Source: Rhodopseudomonas sp. AAP120
GTDB lineage: Bacteria > Pseudomonadota > Alphaproteobacteria > Rhizobiales > Xanthobacteraceae
Reading direction: 5' to 3'
Assembly: GCF_001295845.1 (NCBI RefSeq)
Contig: NZ_LJIC01000015.1
Coordinates: 124,001 to 188,000 of the forward strand
DNA length: 64,000 bases
Shown here: one piece after another, positions 53,801 through 61,013 of the stretch
Layout of the letters: each line of letters begins with the position of its first letter
Numbering within the stretch: position 1 is the first letter of the stretch
Translations under genes and position numbers: made by a program
The notes under the pieces: generated by a model
What the model was told of the DNA's origin: nothing
Seen by the model: the letters and a program-made list of their open reading frames with translations, nothing else
The model's database searches: none

Positions 53801-55575
53801 GGTGTCCAGGTCGAGACGTCACAAGCGGATAGCTTTTCCCCATCAACCCAATCTTGAATAAGCAGAAGACCGTCGGTGCAAAGACACGCAACACTTATTC
53901 GCGGAAGCCATTTGGCGTCGATCCGTCGTAACGCATCGGCTTTGCCGAAGAACTCGATCAGTCGCGCGGCCGATTTTCTGCGCTCACCGAGAATTCGTTC
54001 TGGCCAACTCTTGACGAAGTGGCTCTCATTATCCTTCAAAGATTTGTAGATGCGATAAGGTTTCTTACTTATCCAGTCCGAAGGCTCATAGTCTGATATA
54101 GGATCGATATCACGCCGATAGGCATCCAACTGCCGTTCTAGCGATGCCTTTTCAGTTTTCCGAAGCAGCTCAGCGAACGCGTCAGCCGCATCGACGCCAC
54201 TCTCATAGCGCTCGTTTGCGTTGATCTTTAAACAACGCTCAAACCATCCCTGAAATGCATCGGGTAAGCCAACGTCCTCAAGGTCGCGAGAGCTCCAGAC
54301 CGGCACACCGTCTATCTCCTCCAGTCGGGCTCCTACCAGAAGATTCCATACAACCGCTCCTGCAAGGAACACATCCTGTTGGAACGGAGTTCCCTTTTGG
54401 CTTTCGCCAACGTCCTCCGGGACTCGATAACCACCCGCCAGCAGCTTTGAACGGGCGCCCCCGATGGACTTTCGTTCTGGAAAATGAGCGGCCCCGAAAC
54501 TCGACAGCACCACTTTGCTGCGTCGCTCATCGATCCAGATGGAATGCCGATCCAAATCCCGGTGAGCGACCCGGATACGATGCAAACTCGCAATGCGATC
54601 CAAAAAAAGCCTGGCCAGCTCAGTCCGTCGTTCAAATGTGAGATCGTTTAGTACGCTATGGTAACGGCTGAGGCGCTCTAAATCGGGCAGGCAATCGAAG
54701 ATTTCAGAGTATCTCAGCGTGTATTCGGAATCGAAATGGAGAGAGCGGAGAACATAGTTCTCATAGAGGGCTGGATCTTGAACCCGAATATGCCCCAGAA
54801 CCGCTCTCTCCCGCTCAGCGATCGGGCGACGCGCTTCTTCAACGATAAATTCGCCATCGACACTAAAGTCCCACAGCCGAAGAAGGCCCGTGTAGTTCGG
54901 ATCTTCGGATTGATGGCAGGAAAACTCTTCAAAAAGAGGATGCTTGAAAGCCGGATCACCAACTGGCATGAAGCCATGAAAACGCGTCTTCCGGGGCTCA
55001 AAGAGTTTTCCGTTGCTGAAGAACTTTTGGAGAGCGTTTCCACATTGCCCCGAGCAGAGCGAGTTGGACTCAGAGTACTTGGTTGGACCGGTGAAGAGGT
55101 TCCGAAAATTCTGTTCACGCGTAATCTTCAGGAAATCAGAAAGCTTGAGCGTTCGATCACGTTCGACCTGATCGAGACCGCTAGGATCGCATTGCGGATG
55201 TGTGAGGACGACAAGGCTTTCGACAGGCGGCACTGCGGGAAAATGGTGGATCTCCGACCTTATCAACGACGCGAGCACTTTGGCATTGTCGCGGATTTTA
55301 TGAGCTGGTGACGCACCGATAATGTCTGCGTCGCGGTGCCAGATGCCTCCTCGATTCTCGATGCGCCCACGAATATGCTTGAGGTCAACGAGAATGATGC
55401 GATCTGGTGTGACGATCACAATATCGATTTCGCGGTCCTGGCCCCGCCGCTGCGGTTGGCGCATGACGAAATTCGCGTAGCCCTTCCAATGCTTTGGAAA
55501 GGTTGCGCGAATGTCCTCAAGCCCTGCCATTTCCGTTGGCTGGGGGCCCTGCGGAAGAAAGAATTTGATTTCCAT
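50818..55575 (-). CDS. NERD / double kinase-like / SF1 helicase fusion protein
   Basis: This single chain of about 1585 residues joins several domains. Residues 15-150 look like NERD (QDREIDIVIVTPDRIILVDL, the Asp and D-x-K region of PD-(D/E)xK nucleases). A first kinase-like domain has AHRDLDRHSIWID near 337, with Ser in place of the usual Asn, so possibly inactive. A second has LNHGDISPENILVCFDGD near 616, with Asp and Asn present. A linker leads to an SF1 helicase: LLQGPPGTGKTTFIAAF near 1038, DLVIIDEAARCTPGELA near 1288, GDHKQLPPLYG, SQYRMAPKIG, GTVDSYQGKENRIVILSLVR and NVALSRA. GAGGCAGAA precedes the chosen ATG at 55575. PglW of type 2 BREX also joins NERD and kinase, but not a helicase. 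Activity in defence is inferred. Confidence 0.88.
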   Translation of the reverse strand: MEIKFFLPQGPQPTEMAGLEDIRATFPKHWKGYANFVMRQPQRRGQDREIDIVIVTPDRIILVDLKHIRGRIENRGGIWHRDADIIGASPAHKIRDNAKVLASLIRSEIHHFPAVPPVESLVVLTHPQCDPSGLDQVERDRTLKLSDFLKITREQNFRNLFTGPTKYSESNSLCSGQCGNALQKFFSNGKLFEPRKTRFHGFMPVGDPAFKHPLFEEFSCHQSEDPNYTGLLRLWDFSVDGEFIVEEARRPIAERERAVLGHIRVQDPALYENYVLRSLHFDSEYTLRYSEIFDCLPDLERLSRYHSVLNDLTFERRTELARLFLDRIASLHRIRVAHRDLDRHSIWIDERRSKVVLSSFGAAHFPERKSIGGARSKLLAGGYRVPEDVGESQKGTPFQQDVFLAGAVVWNLLVGARLEEIDGVPVWSSRDLEDVGLPDAFQGWFERCLKINANERYESGVDAADAFAELLRKTEKASLERQLDAYRRDIDPISDYEPSDWISKKPYRIYKSLKDNESHFVKSWPERILGERRKSAARLIEFFGKADALRRIDAKWLPRISVACLCTDGLLLIQDWVDGEKLSACDVSTWTPEGLRRFVVGLIDAVDELHKLELNHGDISPENILVCFDGDIPRPVLVDVVDFSADDIGRSTPAYCPAEDNDLRSRDRYAVGQIALELAEACTDAETKALLRLGAGKCAEGAAPWLTLKALKDAVVFRRVAPTKIKLDIEIETPRTTFEGAMLSDNGVFHIVKSKRAPDSIEVFGFDQRVTIDFDPKDAKPVKAIANRIDMGQAAWAQRHRLLSFEGSLKIVRSRSRRFVGLDHLPELVASHLGSEPVIAKSEAAPKVTDAPDPAAPTTKPATQKFPVEDFWNGTILAEDEISPEFTLAQEPSYDRDERTLHLIAEDNLPEFESGDGQSISIQWNGYKLGDLDTERSRGTTVVVRNVRNVRGLNKGAVLKIPDDLVSFQRRSRAVGRILDRKSQIPNLIGFFDPAVDLAPQTFGPEIDDAILSRYGLNPAQNDAFKHLWRYGPLGLLQGPPGTGKTTFIAAFVHYALTELRLKNVLVLSQSHEAVNAASEKILQTAAKHGGNIEMLRVGQHSKISPILHNYHAFAIQDRYRELFRAAVKERVLAPLSRLGLERDYIYAAVEIENSLGSLLKQIEFCEQDIATSRDQDTVAAAHERLEGLNLAWADAVEEHGVSPELDPRSALEEIRDTLADQYSVHDVDARRRLLRVHGLALEWGATLGMRGRSLEELIARSRNLISGTCVGIGRYGIQVDRNVYDLVIIDEAARCTPGELAVGMQSGRRVILVGDHKQLPPLYGHELIAALGERLNIRSKRELNRSDFERAFHSAYGKAVARTLTSQYRMAPKIGKLVAETFYPGQELETERGGAPKYYEYLPRPLDDEMVWIDTGHSKHSRREREAGSSFVNRTEAAVVISLLKVIAGTKGFVDEALVDLREEEPLVGVICMYAPQVGMIEEMLITSDLSPDFQKLVKVGTVDSYQGKENRIVILSLVRSNPERNMGFVRAANRINVALSRAMERLIIVGSTGMFERNGNALAPVIKHLKAGGRVLPSAGVLQ

Positions 55576-56091
55576 TTCTGCCTCAGATTCGCGCCGCAAT
55601 CTTACCGTATGGAACCAGGAAAGCGCGAGCTAAGGTTGAAGATAGTCCCGTTGCTGGCTCGCGAATGAACCCGAGCGTAGACCGGTCGCATTTACGGTTG
55701 TTGACATCTGCCACGAAGTGTACCCGCTGGCTGGCACCCCATCGCCCAGGTGGCGGGGAATTTTGGGGTACTAAGGCCTCTGCCCCCTCAAATCGGGGAG
55801 ATGTGAATGCAGCACAATATGCGATCGTCCCAGTCGACTTCCTTCAAATGGACGCCTCTCCTTTTTCCGAGAGCTATAATGCGCTCCGATGCCGTCGGGC
55901 ACGGCTTCGGAGCGCTTAGGTACATGCCACGAGCCGCGCCGAAACTCGTACGGCCGCGATAACCGACCAGCACTTCCGGACCGAACATTAGGTCTAGATT
56001 GTTATTTGCTGCCTCAGTACTCCAAGATCAGCATCGGCAAGGTTGCCGACTGCATCTAAAATAAATACACCTGATTGGAAAAGCGGAAGTA
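55576..56091. other. Intergenic stretch of about 500 bp
   Basis: The region lies between the start of the NERD-helicase operon and the end of the next minus-strand gene. No credible gene is seen. It must contain the operon's promoter, but no pair of consensus boxes is clear enough to call. Confidence 0.35.
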
Positions 56092-56685
56092 TTACGTCCA
56101 AGTCGAGGTCGCGTTCGTCAACACAGCCTTGGCCATAGTTGGCACCGTCCTGATCAGTGAGGCATTTTGATCAGCCCACTGCTTACGTGCGAGCCATTCC
56201 GGGACAGATTCGCGAAACCTTCCGTCACCGATGTTCTTGACGAACTCGGCGACATCCATCGGGTCGATCTTCTCCATTGTGACGAGCTTCTCAAGGATCG
56301 GGGCTACTTCCTCGCCCTTCGTGTTCGGCAGGATCAGGCCGAGATCGTGGACCTCGCATTCGAGCCCTGCCATCGACAGCACCGCACCGAACACGGCCGT
56401 CGCCTGCGTACCGCGCCGGAGGAGCAGATGCAGGTCGGCTTCCTCCTGCACCAGGATGATTGCATCGAGATTCCAATCGCGGAAGGTCTCCCGGCCCTCC
56501 GACAGAAGGTCCCTCCCGCTCTGGTCGAGATAGGGCGGCACGTCACCACCTTCGTAGGCGGCCCTCATCTCCGCGATCAGCCGGTCATGTGCCGGTTCGA
56601 TCGTGCTTCGCTCGAACCGAGGGACAACGCCTCCATGGTGGGCAGCCACCAGGAGGGTCTGGGTCTTCTCCTCGATTTCTCGCAC
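56092..56685 (-). CDS. Hypothetical protein, 197 residues
   Basis: The product reads MREIEEKTQTLLVAAHHGGV, WNLDAIILVQEEADLHLLLR and GTQATAVFGAVLSMAGLECE. It continues VHDLGLILPNTKGEEVAPIL and ends with SVPEWLARKQWADQNASLIR. The beta/alpha alternation (DAIILV, HDLGLIL) suggests a small alpha/beta enzyme or binding fold. There is no recognised motif. It is the last gene of a minus-strand series starting near 57691 and follows the 63-residue gene by three bases. Confidence 0.65.
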   Translation of the reverse strand: MREIEEKTQTLLVAAHHGGVVPRFERSTIEPAHDRLIAEMRAAYEGGDVPPYLDQSGRDLLSEGRETFRDWNLDAIILVQEEADLHLLLRRGTQATAVFGAVLSMAGLECEVHDLGLILPNTKGEEVAPILEKLVTMEKIDPMDVAEFVKNIGDGRFRESVPEWLARKQWADQNASLIRTVPTMAKAVLTNATSTWT

Positions 56686-56688
56686 GAT

Positions 56689-56880
56689 TTACCTCTGGCC
56701 GGCGAATACGACCAGGCTGCCGATGTTCACGGGGTACGAGATCGGCAAAGTACCCAAGGTGGCGGCCACCGTCATCATGATCGCGTTGGCGACGACGTAG
56801 GCTGGCGGCTCGCGCGACGCGGCAAGGCGGGCGCGATACGCCGCCGTCCGATCCCGTCCCGGTGTCGATTTCGTCGTCAT
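56689..56880 (-). CDS. Small protein, short relative of the gene at 57085
   Basis: The 63 residues begin MTTKSTPGRDRTAAYRARLA, then SREPPAYVVANAIMMTVAAT and a hydrophobic end. RTAAYRARLAASREPPAYVVANAI matches RTAAYRDRIRNENRPTVEAF...AI in the protein at 57085-57489, so the two are paralogues, this one lacking the C-terminal half. No clear ribosome-binding site is seen. The next gene on the same strand begins three bases after its stop. Confidence 0.5.
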   Translation of the reverse strand: MTTKSTPGRDRTAAYRARLAASREPPAYVVANAIMMTVAATLGTLPISYPVNIGSLVVFAGQR

Positions 56881-56950
56881 GGTGGAGACTGTCACCAGTG
56901 ACGCGTCATCAAACGATCCGGTCGACGTCGATACTAATAGCACACATGGA

Positions 56951-56997
56951 AACGCCCATCGCGGTGGGGCTCTCCTTGCGGAACCGCGATGGGCGTT
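56951..56997. repeat. Perfect 15-bp inverted repeat
   Basis: AACGCCCATCGCGGT (56951-56965) and ACCGCGATGGGCGTT (56983-56997) pair perfectly around a 17-base loop. There is no flanking T-run. The hairpin lies between two minus-strand paralogues and may be an attenuator, a protein site or a small mobile relic. Confidence 0.6.
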
Positions 56998-57084
56998 GTG
57001 CCGGAGATCGCCAAACCCCTTGACAAGTCAGAGATTCGGCGATCGTTCTGAGAGCGTCAATGGCCTCGTCAAGAAAAAATCGGA

Positions 57085-57489
57085 CTACTCTTCGACGGTC
57101 TCTTCTACGCGCGCACCGCGGCGACGCATCCGTCGTATACGTTTGACGAGCGCGACTACGTCACTCGGATCGTATCCCTTCTCCGCCATGGTCCGGAGCG
57201 CGGGTCCGACGATGAGCGCGTCGTCGCGCGTCAACCGTGAGAGCACGTCGTCCGGCGCCATCGCGATCGCGGTGACCAACGCCCTGCCGAAGGCCTCAAC
57301 CGTCGGCCTGTTCTCGTTCCTGATCCGATCACGGTAAGCGGCTGTCCGGAGTGCCGTTTGAGCCCGGACCACGTCCGGATGCTGACGACCGCGGGGGCCG
57401 GTCGACCGAGGCTCCGGTGTCCGGAAGCCCAACGCCACCTTCCGGATCACCTTGATCCTCTTCATCTCGTCTTCCGTTGGATCACGCAT
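57085..57489 (-). CDS. Hypothetical basic protein with an RTAAYR motif
   Basis: The 134-residue product starts MRDPTEDEMKRIKVIRKVAL. The core is QTALRTAAYRDRIRNENRPT, VEAFGRALVTAIAMAPDDVL and RLTRDDALIVGPALRTMAEK. It ends with KRIRRMRRRGARVEETVEE. Strong charge and helical character suggest a nucleic-acid- or partner-binding protein. The relative at 56689 shares the RTAAYR block. The start at 57489 overlaps the preceding ORF by eight bases. Family unknown. Confidence 0.6.
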   Translation of the reverse strand: MRDPTEDEMKRIKVIRKVALGFRTPEPRSTGPRGRQHPDVVRAQTALRTAAYRDRIRNENRPTVEAFGRALVTAIAMAPDDVLSRLTRDDALIVGPALRTMAEKGYDPSDVVALVKRIRRMRRRGARVEETVEE

Positions 57490-57691
57490 CTGGAGACCTC
57501 CTCCTACGGTGCACGTCGACATCGACCGCATCTGTTGCGTCTTCGATCGTATCGTAATCGTCGCCGTCGCGGTGGACGATGGACTTGTAGTCCTTCGGCA
57601 GGTCCCATGACAGATGCGCATGCATCGGCCGCATCCGCGGCGGGCGCGGACGCTTTGGCTTCGTGGCGGTGGTTGCTGCGGCGTCGGTCAA
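57482..57691 (-). CDS. Small hypothetical protein
   Basis: The 69-residue frame starts with TTG and reads MTDAAATTATKPKRPRPPRM, HLSWDLPKDYKSIVHRDGDD and YDTIEDATDAVDVDVHRRRR. Its composition (Pro/Lys-rich arm, then acidic part) is plausible for a small protein. The end overlaps the next gene by eight bases. No ribosome-binding site is convincing, so it may also be part of the leader of the downstream gene. Confidence 0.4.
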   Translation of the reverse strand: MTDAAATTATKPKRPRPPRMRPMHAHLSWDLPKDYKSIVHRDGDDYDTIEDATDAVDVDVHRRRRSPDA

Positions 57692-57827
57692 CGGGGTGAT
57701 GTCCGGGTCAGGCGATCAAGCCGGCATCGTCACCGCAAGGACCGAGAGTGTCAAGCCGTTGATTTCACTGTGCTAAATTGCCACCATTTCAGTGGAAAAG
57801 TCGACGACTGACCAAGGCAATTCGGAG

Positions 57828-57848
57828 ACATTTCGAGAGTCGAAATGT
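57828..57848. promoter_or_regulatory. Operator-like dyad ACATTTCGA-GAG-TCGAAATGT
   Basis: Perfect 9-bp arms flank a 3-base centre. A second copy of the core, TTTCGA-CTC-TCGAAA, lies at 58003-58017, about 170 bp away. The neighbouring ribbon-helix-helix-like protein (58020-58457) is a natural candidate ligand. The sites lie upstream of the minus-strand series beginning near 57691. Confidence 0.5.
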
Positions 57849-57903
57849 CGTCATCAGCCGTGACCACCGGCGCCGTCTATCCGGGAGTCCGAGCGCGATT
57901 ACT

Positions 57904-57923
57904 AATGATGGCAACGTCGTACG
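57904..57923 (+). repeat. 20-bp motif AATGATGGCAACGTCGTACG, copy 1
   Basis: This is the first of four near-identical copies in the 57.9-60.9 kb segment (others at 58510, 60888 and 60914). It lies in the intergenic region upstream of the minus-strand series. It ends in the self-complementary CGTACG. Confidence 0.65.
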
Positions 57924-58002
57924 CGTGAACTACGCTATTGATATCGGTTCAGTTTCTCGGATGGATGTCCGAGGATCTCGGTGACGTTTTGAGATTTTGA
58001 CG

Positions 58003-58017
58003 TTTCGACTCTCGAAA
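58003..58017. promoter_or_regulatory. Operator-like dyad TTTCGA-CTC-TCGAAA
   Basis: This is the second copy of the dyad at 57828-57848, with the same 6-bp core arms and a 3-base centre. It lies just downstream of the stop of the ribbon-helix-helix-like gene. Confidence 0.45.
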
Positions 58018-58019
58018 TA

Positions 58020-58457
58020 TCAGTCGTCATCACCGCCGGCGTCGACATCGATTAACGTCTTGGCCGCGTCCCACTCTTGCTCCGGATCCTCGAAATCGGA
58101 GTCCGGCAGGGGGACGCCGAAAAGAGCGGCATGAGCCGAGTTGTATCGTGTCCAACGCTCTGCCCGCGCAAGTGCTGACGGCGCGGCGTGCCTGGCTTGG
58201 TCGAAGCCGGTCCGAATCTTCCCGACAGCGTCCATCCTCGGATTCCTGGGGTCGGCATTGAGCCAGGCGATGAGTAGCCTCTCGACGTACCGCGACCTCG
58301 AGATGCCAGCGACCCGGGCCCGGACAGTGAGGACCTGCAGGAGATCCGGATGGGCCCGCAAGATCAGCCGCCCCGAGCGGGCGTCGTCCGGGCGCGCCTG
58401 TCTCTTCGCGCGCGGGGCCGCGGCGGCCGCCACCTTCGGTTTCGAATCCTTAACCAT
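58020..58457 (-). CDS. Ribbon-helix-helix-like protein
   Basis: The 145-residue protein has a basic N-terminal arm (KPKVAAAAAPRAKRQARPDD). SGRLILRAHPDLLQVLTVRA followed by RVAGISRSRYVERLLIAWLN has the strand-helix-helix layout of Arc/CopG-type DNA-binding domains. The rest is helical with an acidic end (DVDAGGDDD). AAGGACTCGGGAACTGC precedes the ATG. The AAA+ ATPase gene starts divergently 82 bp away, and the shared gap holds the 20-bp repeated motif, so this protein may regulate both. Confidence 0.65.
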   Translation of the reverse strand: MVKDSKPKVAAAAAPRAKRQARPDDARSGRLILRAHPDLLQVLTVRARVAGISRSRYVERLLIAWLNADPRNPRMDAVGKIRTGFDQARHAAPSALARAERWTRYNSAHAALFGVPLPDSDFEDPEQEWDAAKTLIDVDAGGDDD

Positions 58458-58509
58458 GCAGTTCCCGAGTCCTTGAAAAACGTGGTCTCGTTGTCATACA
58501 TTTCCGGTC

Positions 58510-58529
58510 AATGATGGCAACGTCGTACG
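58510..58529 (+). repeat. 20-bp motif, copy 2
   Basis: AATGATGGCAACGTCGTACG, identical to copy 1, in the divergent promoter region between the ribbon-helix-helix-like gene and the AAA+ ATPase gene, 10 bases before the ATPase start codon. Confidence 0.65.
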
Positions 58530-58539
58530 GACAAATAGC

Positions 58540-60561
58540 ATGTCGGACAGCGATTCGAGAAGCAAGACGGAAGAATACTGGCTGACAACCGTTGAGGAGG
58601 ACCGCGCAGAGTCCGCGCCGGCGCCGGCTGATCCGGCTGATCTCGACATCCTCGAGCTCCCCACCGCGGCCATCGACGCCATGCTGTGCCCGACGGAGCG
58701 CGAGGCGGTCGACTGCGCCATCGTGCGCGCCGAGGTCGCGCTGCGCGGCCGGACGGATCGCCTGCAGGTCGACTTAGCCAAGATGCGGACGCCAAAGGCC
58801 GATGCCATCGATCGCCTGCGGTGGTCGTCCGAGTGCCGCGCGATAGCCTCTGAACTCGAAGCGATCGGCGGCGCCGCAGCTAACGAAGCCGCCCTCCTCT
58901 GGTGGATGCTGTCGTCATCGCCGCGAGACCCCGGGACGTGCGCGGTCGCTGTCGACCTGGCGAAGATCGCCCCGCGGATCCGGTGGCCGGAGAAGGCCGA
59001 CGAGATCAAGGCGCGACTCAGTGTCTGGAGGCGCGCCTACGCCGGCAAGTACGTGGACGACAACCGCGACCTTTTCGCCATCGCCGAGGAAGAGATTATG
59101 AGATCGAAGAATCCGACGATGCGGAAGAACTACGGGTCAGTTCCGCTCTCGGTGCTACTCTGCGACGACGAGAAGTCTGCCGTCGCGCTGGTCGTCAAAT
59201 ACACGCGGAAGATCTCGGGACCACCGTACGTCGATGTTCCTGACTTCCTGGTGAGCACGCCGCCGAAGGACGGGGATCGGCGCATCTGGTGGCGCACTGA
59301 GTGCCGCCGGATGTCGTCCCGGCTATCCGAGCGCGCCGACGATGGCCTCGCCGGAGCGACCGCGCTCGCGTGGCGGATGCTCGCCGCCGACCCGGCCGAT
59401 ACGCGGACATTTTTGCCGGTCCTGCCGGCTCTGAGGCATCTCGCGGACCGGTGCACATGGTCGGATGACCAGAAGTCCAAGCTGACGGCGCGCCTAGCTA
59501 TATGGACCCTGGCAGCCTCCGGCGAGTACGGCCGCGATCCGCGCGACATGTTCGTGATCGCCGCGCAGCAGTCCGAGTCCCTGCACGCCGACGAGGGTCA
59601 TGACGATCCGGCGGTCGAAGAGCTCTGCAATCGCGCCCATGCAGCGCTGAGTCGCCGGAAAGTGCGCCTCCCGTCGTCGCCGGCCAGGCCGAGGCCGGCG
59701 CCGGATGGCCCTGCTGTCGTCGTGATGACCGAGGCGCCGGTCGAGAAGAAGCACATGCCGGACGTCTGGAAGCGCCTGGAAGGCGCCGACGTGCCGCTGG
59801 TAGTCTGCCGCGACGCTGCCGTCGTCCGGCAGGCACTGGAGGCCGAGTACCCGCACGCGCGCGCTGCCGTGGCGATGCTGACGCAGGATCTGCGGGACGG
59901 CGAGCCGGTCCGGATGCGGCCGACCCTCCTCGTTGGTCCCCCAGGCTCCGGCAAGTCGCGCCTGGTGCGCCGGATCGGGGAACTACTCGGCGTCTATGTT
60001 TACAGGCTCGACGCAACCGCCAGCGCCGACGGATTTTTCGCCGGCACCAACCGCGCATGGCACTCGTCGGCCCCCTCCGTGCCCGCGCGCGCGATCGCGG
60101 CGGCGATGCGCGCAAACCCAATCGTGATGATTGACGAGATCGAGAAGGCCGCCGAGAGCACTATGAACGGAAACCTATGGTCGGCGATGGCGCCTCTTCT
60201 GGAGCGCGAGACCTCGCGTAGCTACAGAGACTGCGGCCTCGACGCCCAGCTCGATCTCTCGCACGTCAACCATGTCGCCACCGCGAACACGACAGAGCGG
60301 TTGCCGTCGTTCCTGCGCGACCGCTTCAGGCTGATCCGCGTCCCGTCCCCCACGCTGGCGCACCTGCCGGCGTTGGCGGCGCTGGTCCTGCAGGACATCG
60401 CGCGGGACGACGACGCGCGCGCCGGGGCACCACCACTGGCGCCCGACGAGCTCGACGTGATCGGCCGGGCGTGGGCCCGGGAGAAATTCTCGATGCGCAA
60501 GCTGGCGCGCCTGGTCGAGGCGACCCTCGAGGCGCGCGACGCCTGCGCGCCGCGGCACTGA
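58540..60561 (+). CDS. AAA+ ATPase with a Lon-like ATPase core and a long N-terminal region
   Basis: The 673-residue protein has an unrecognised N-terminal part of about 430 residues. It contains two repeated helical modules: RWSSECRAIASELEAIGGAA against RTECRRMSSRLSERADDGL, each followed by ALxWxML and DP. The AAA+ core follows: LLVGPPGSGKSRLVRRIGEL (Walker A near 465), RANPIVMIDEIEKAAES (Walker B near 530), VNHVATANTTERLPSFLRDR (sensor 1 and Arg finger) and SMRKLARLVEATL (sensor 2). The order resembles Lon, but the protease domain is absent. It is directly followed by a DUF6634-like gene. Remodelling of a protein or DNA complex is inferred. Confidence 0.8.
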   Translation: MSDSDSRSKTEEYWLTTVEEDRAESAPAPADPADLDILELPTAAIDAMLCPTEREAVDCAIVRAEVALRGRTDRLQVDLAKMRTPKADAIDRLRWSSECRAIASELEAIGGAAANEAALLWWMLSSSPRDPGTCAVAVDLAKIAPRIRWPEKADEIKARLSVWRRAYAGKYVDDNRDLFAIAEEEIMRSKNPTMRKNYGSVPLSVLLCDDEKSAVALVVKYTRKISGPPYVDVPDFLVSTPPKDGDRRIWWRTECRRMSSRLSERADDGLAGATALAWRMLAADPADTRTFLPVLPALRHLADRCTWSDDQKSKLTARLAIWTLAASGEYGRDPRDMFVIAAQQSESLHADEGHDDPAVEELCNRAHAALSRRKVRLPSSPARPRPAPDGPAVVVMTEAPVEKKHMPDVWKRLEGADVPLVVCRDAAVVRQALEAEYPHARAAVAMLTQDLRDGEPVRMRPTLLVGPPGSGKSRLVRRIGELLGVYVYRLDATASADGFFAGTNRAWHSSAPSVPARAIAAAMRANPIVMIDEIEKAAESTMNGNLWSAMAPLLERETSRSYRDCGLDAQLDLSHVNHVATANTTERLPSFLRDRFRLIRVPSPTLAHLPALAALVLQDIARDDDARAGAPPLAPDELDVIGRAWAREKFSMRKLARLVEATLEARDACAPRH

Positions 60562-60572
60562 CGGAGGCCGGC

Positions 60573-60881
60573 ATGGACGAGGTGATGGCGAAGCTGCTCG
60601 ACGACGATTTCGACGGCTATCTGCGCAACGTGCCGCCTTCCGAGGTCGAGATGCAGATCGCTCCGCGGATGAAAGAATGGGCCACCCTGATCACAAACGA
60701 AAACGGCCGCCAAGTCCTGAAGCTGATGGGCCGCGCCCACGGGCACCCCGAGATCGAGGACGGCGAGAACATGCGCACCGGACGGCTCGTGTGGGTGGAT
60801 CCCCACATGCGGTGGGCGCGCGCGACAGACCGGCTATGGCGCCTCGACTACGCCGAAGACTCCCAGCCGACGGGGAATTGA
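60573..60881 (+). CDS. DUF6634-like small protein
   Basis: The 102-residue protein reads MDEVMAKLLDDDFDGYLRNV, then PRMKEWATLITNENGRQVLK and MGRAHGHPEIEDGENMRTGR, and VWVDPHMRWARATDRLWRLD. The GHP-x-DG-x-TG/S-x-L-x-x-x-D-x-x-x-x-WART-x-x-R-x-YRL layout matches what I know as DUF6634, common on alphaproteobacterial plasmids and islands. It starts 11 bp after the AAA+ ATPase gene and is probably co-transcribed. Function unknown. Confidence 0.65.
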   Translation: MDEVMAKLLDDDFDGYLRNVPPSEVEMQIAPRMKEWATLITNENGRQVLKLMGRAHGHPEIEDGENMRTGRLVWVDPHMRWARATDRLWRLDYAEDSQPTGN

Positions 60882-60887
60882 CGTAGC

Positions 60888-60933
60888 AATGATGGCATCG
60901 TCGTACGATCAGTAATGATGGCAACGTCGTACT
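60888..60933 (+). repeat. 20-bp motif, copies 3 and 4 in tandem
   Basis: AATGATGGCATCGTCGTACG (60888-60907) and AATGATGGCAACGTCGTACT (60914-60933) lie 26 bp apart. They are just downstream of the DUF6634-like gene and 80 bp upstream of the gene at 61014. Shorter forms, AATGATGGCATCTTG, occur in the duplicated elements near 10988 and 22073. Confidence 0.65.
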
Positions 60934-61013
60934 AATCGGTCGCAAAAGTATCGCTTGGCACTCTCAGGAAACCGGGTGACGATTCTCGAGATCGTCAACA
61001 CGGGAGAGAAGCC

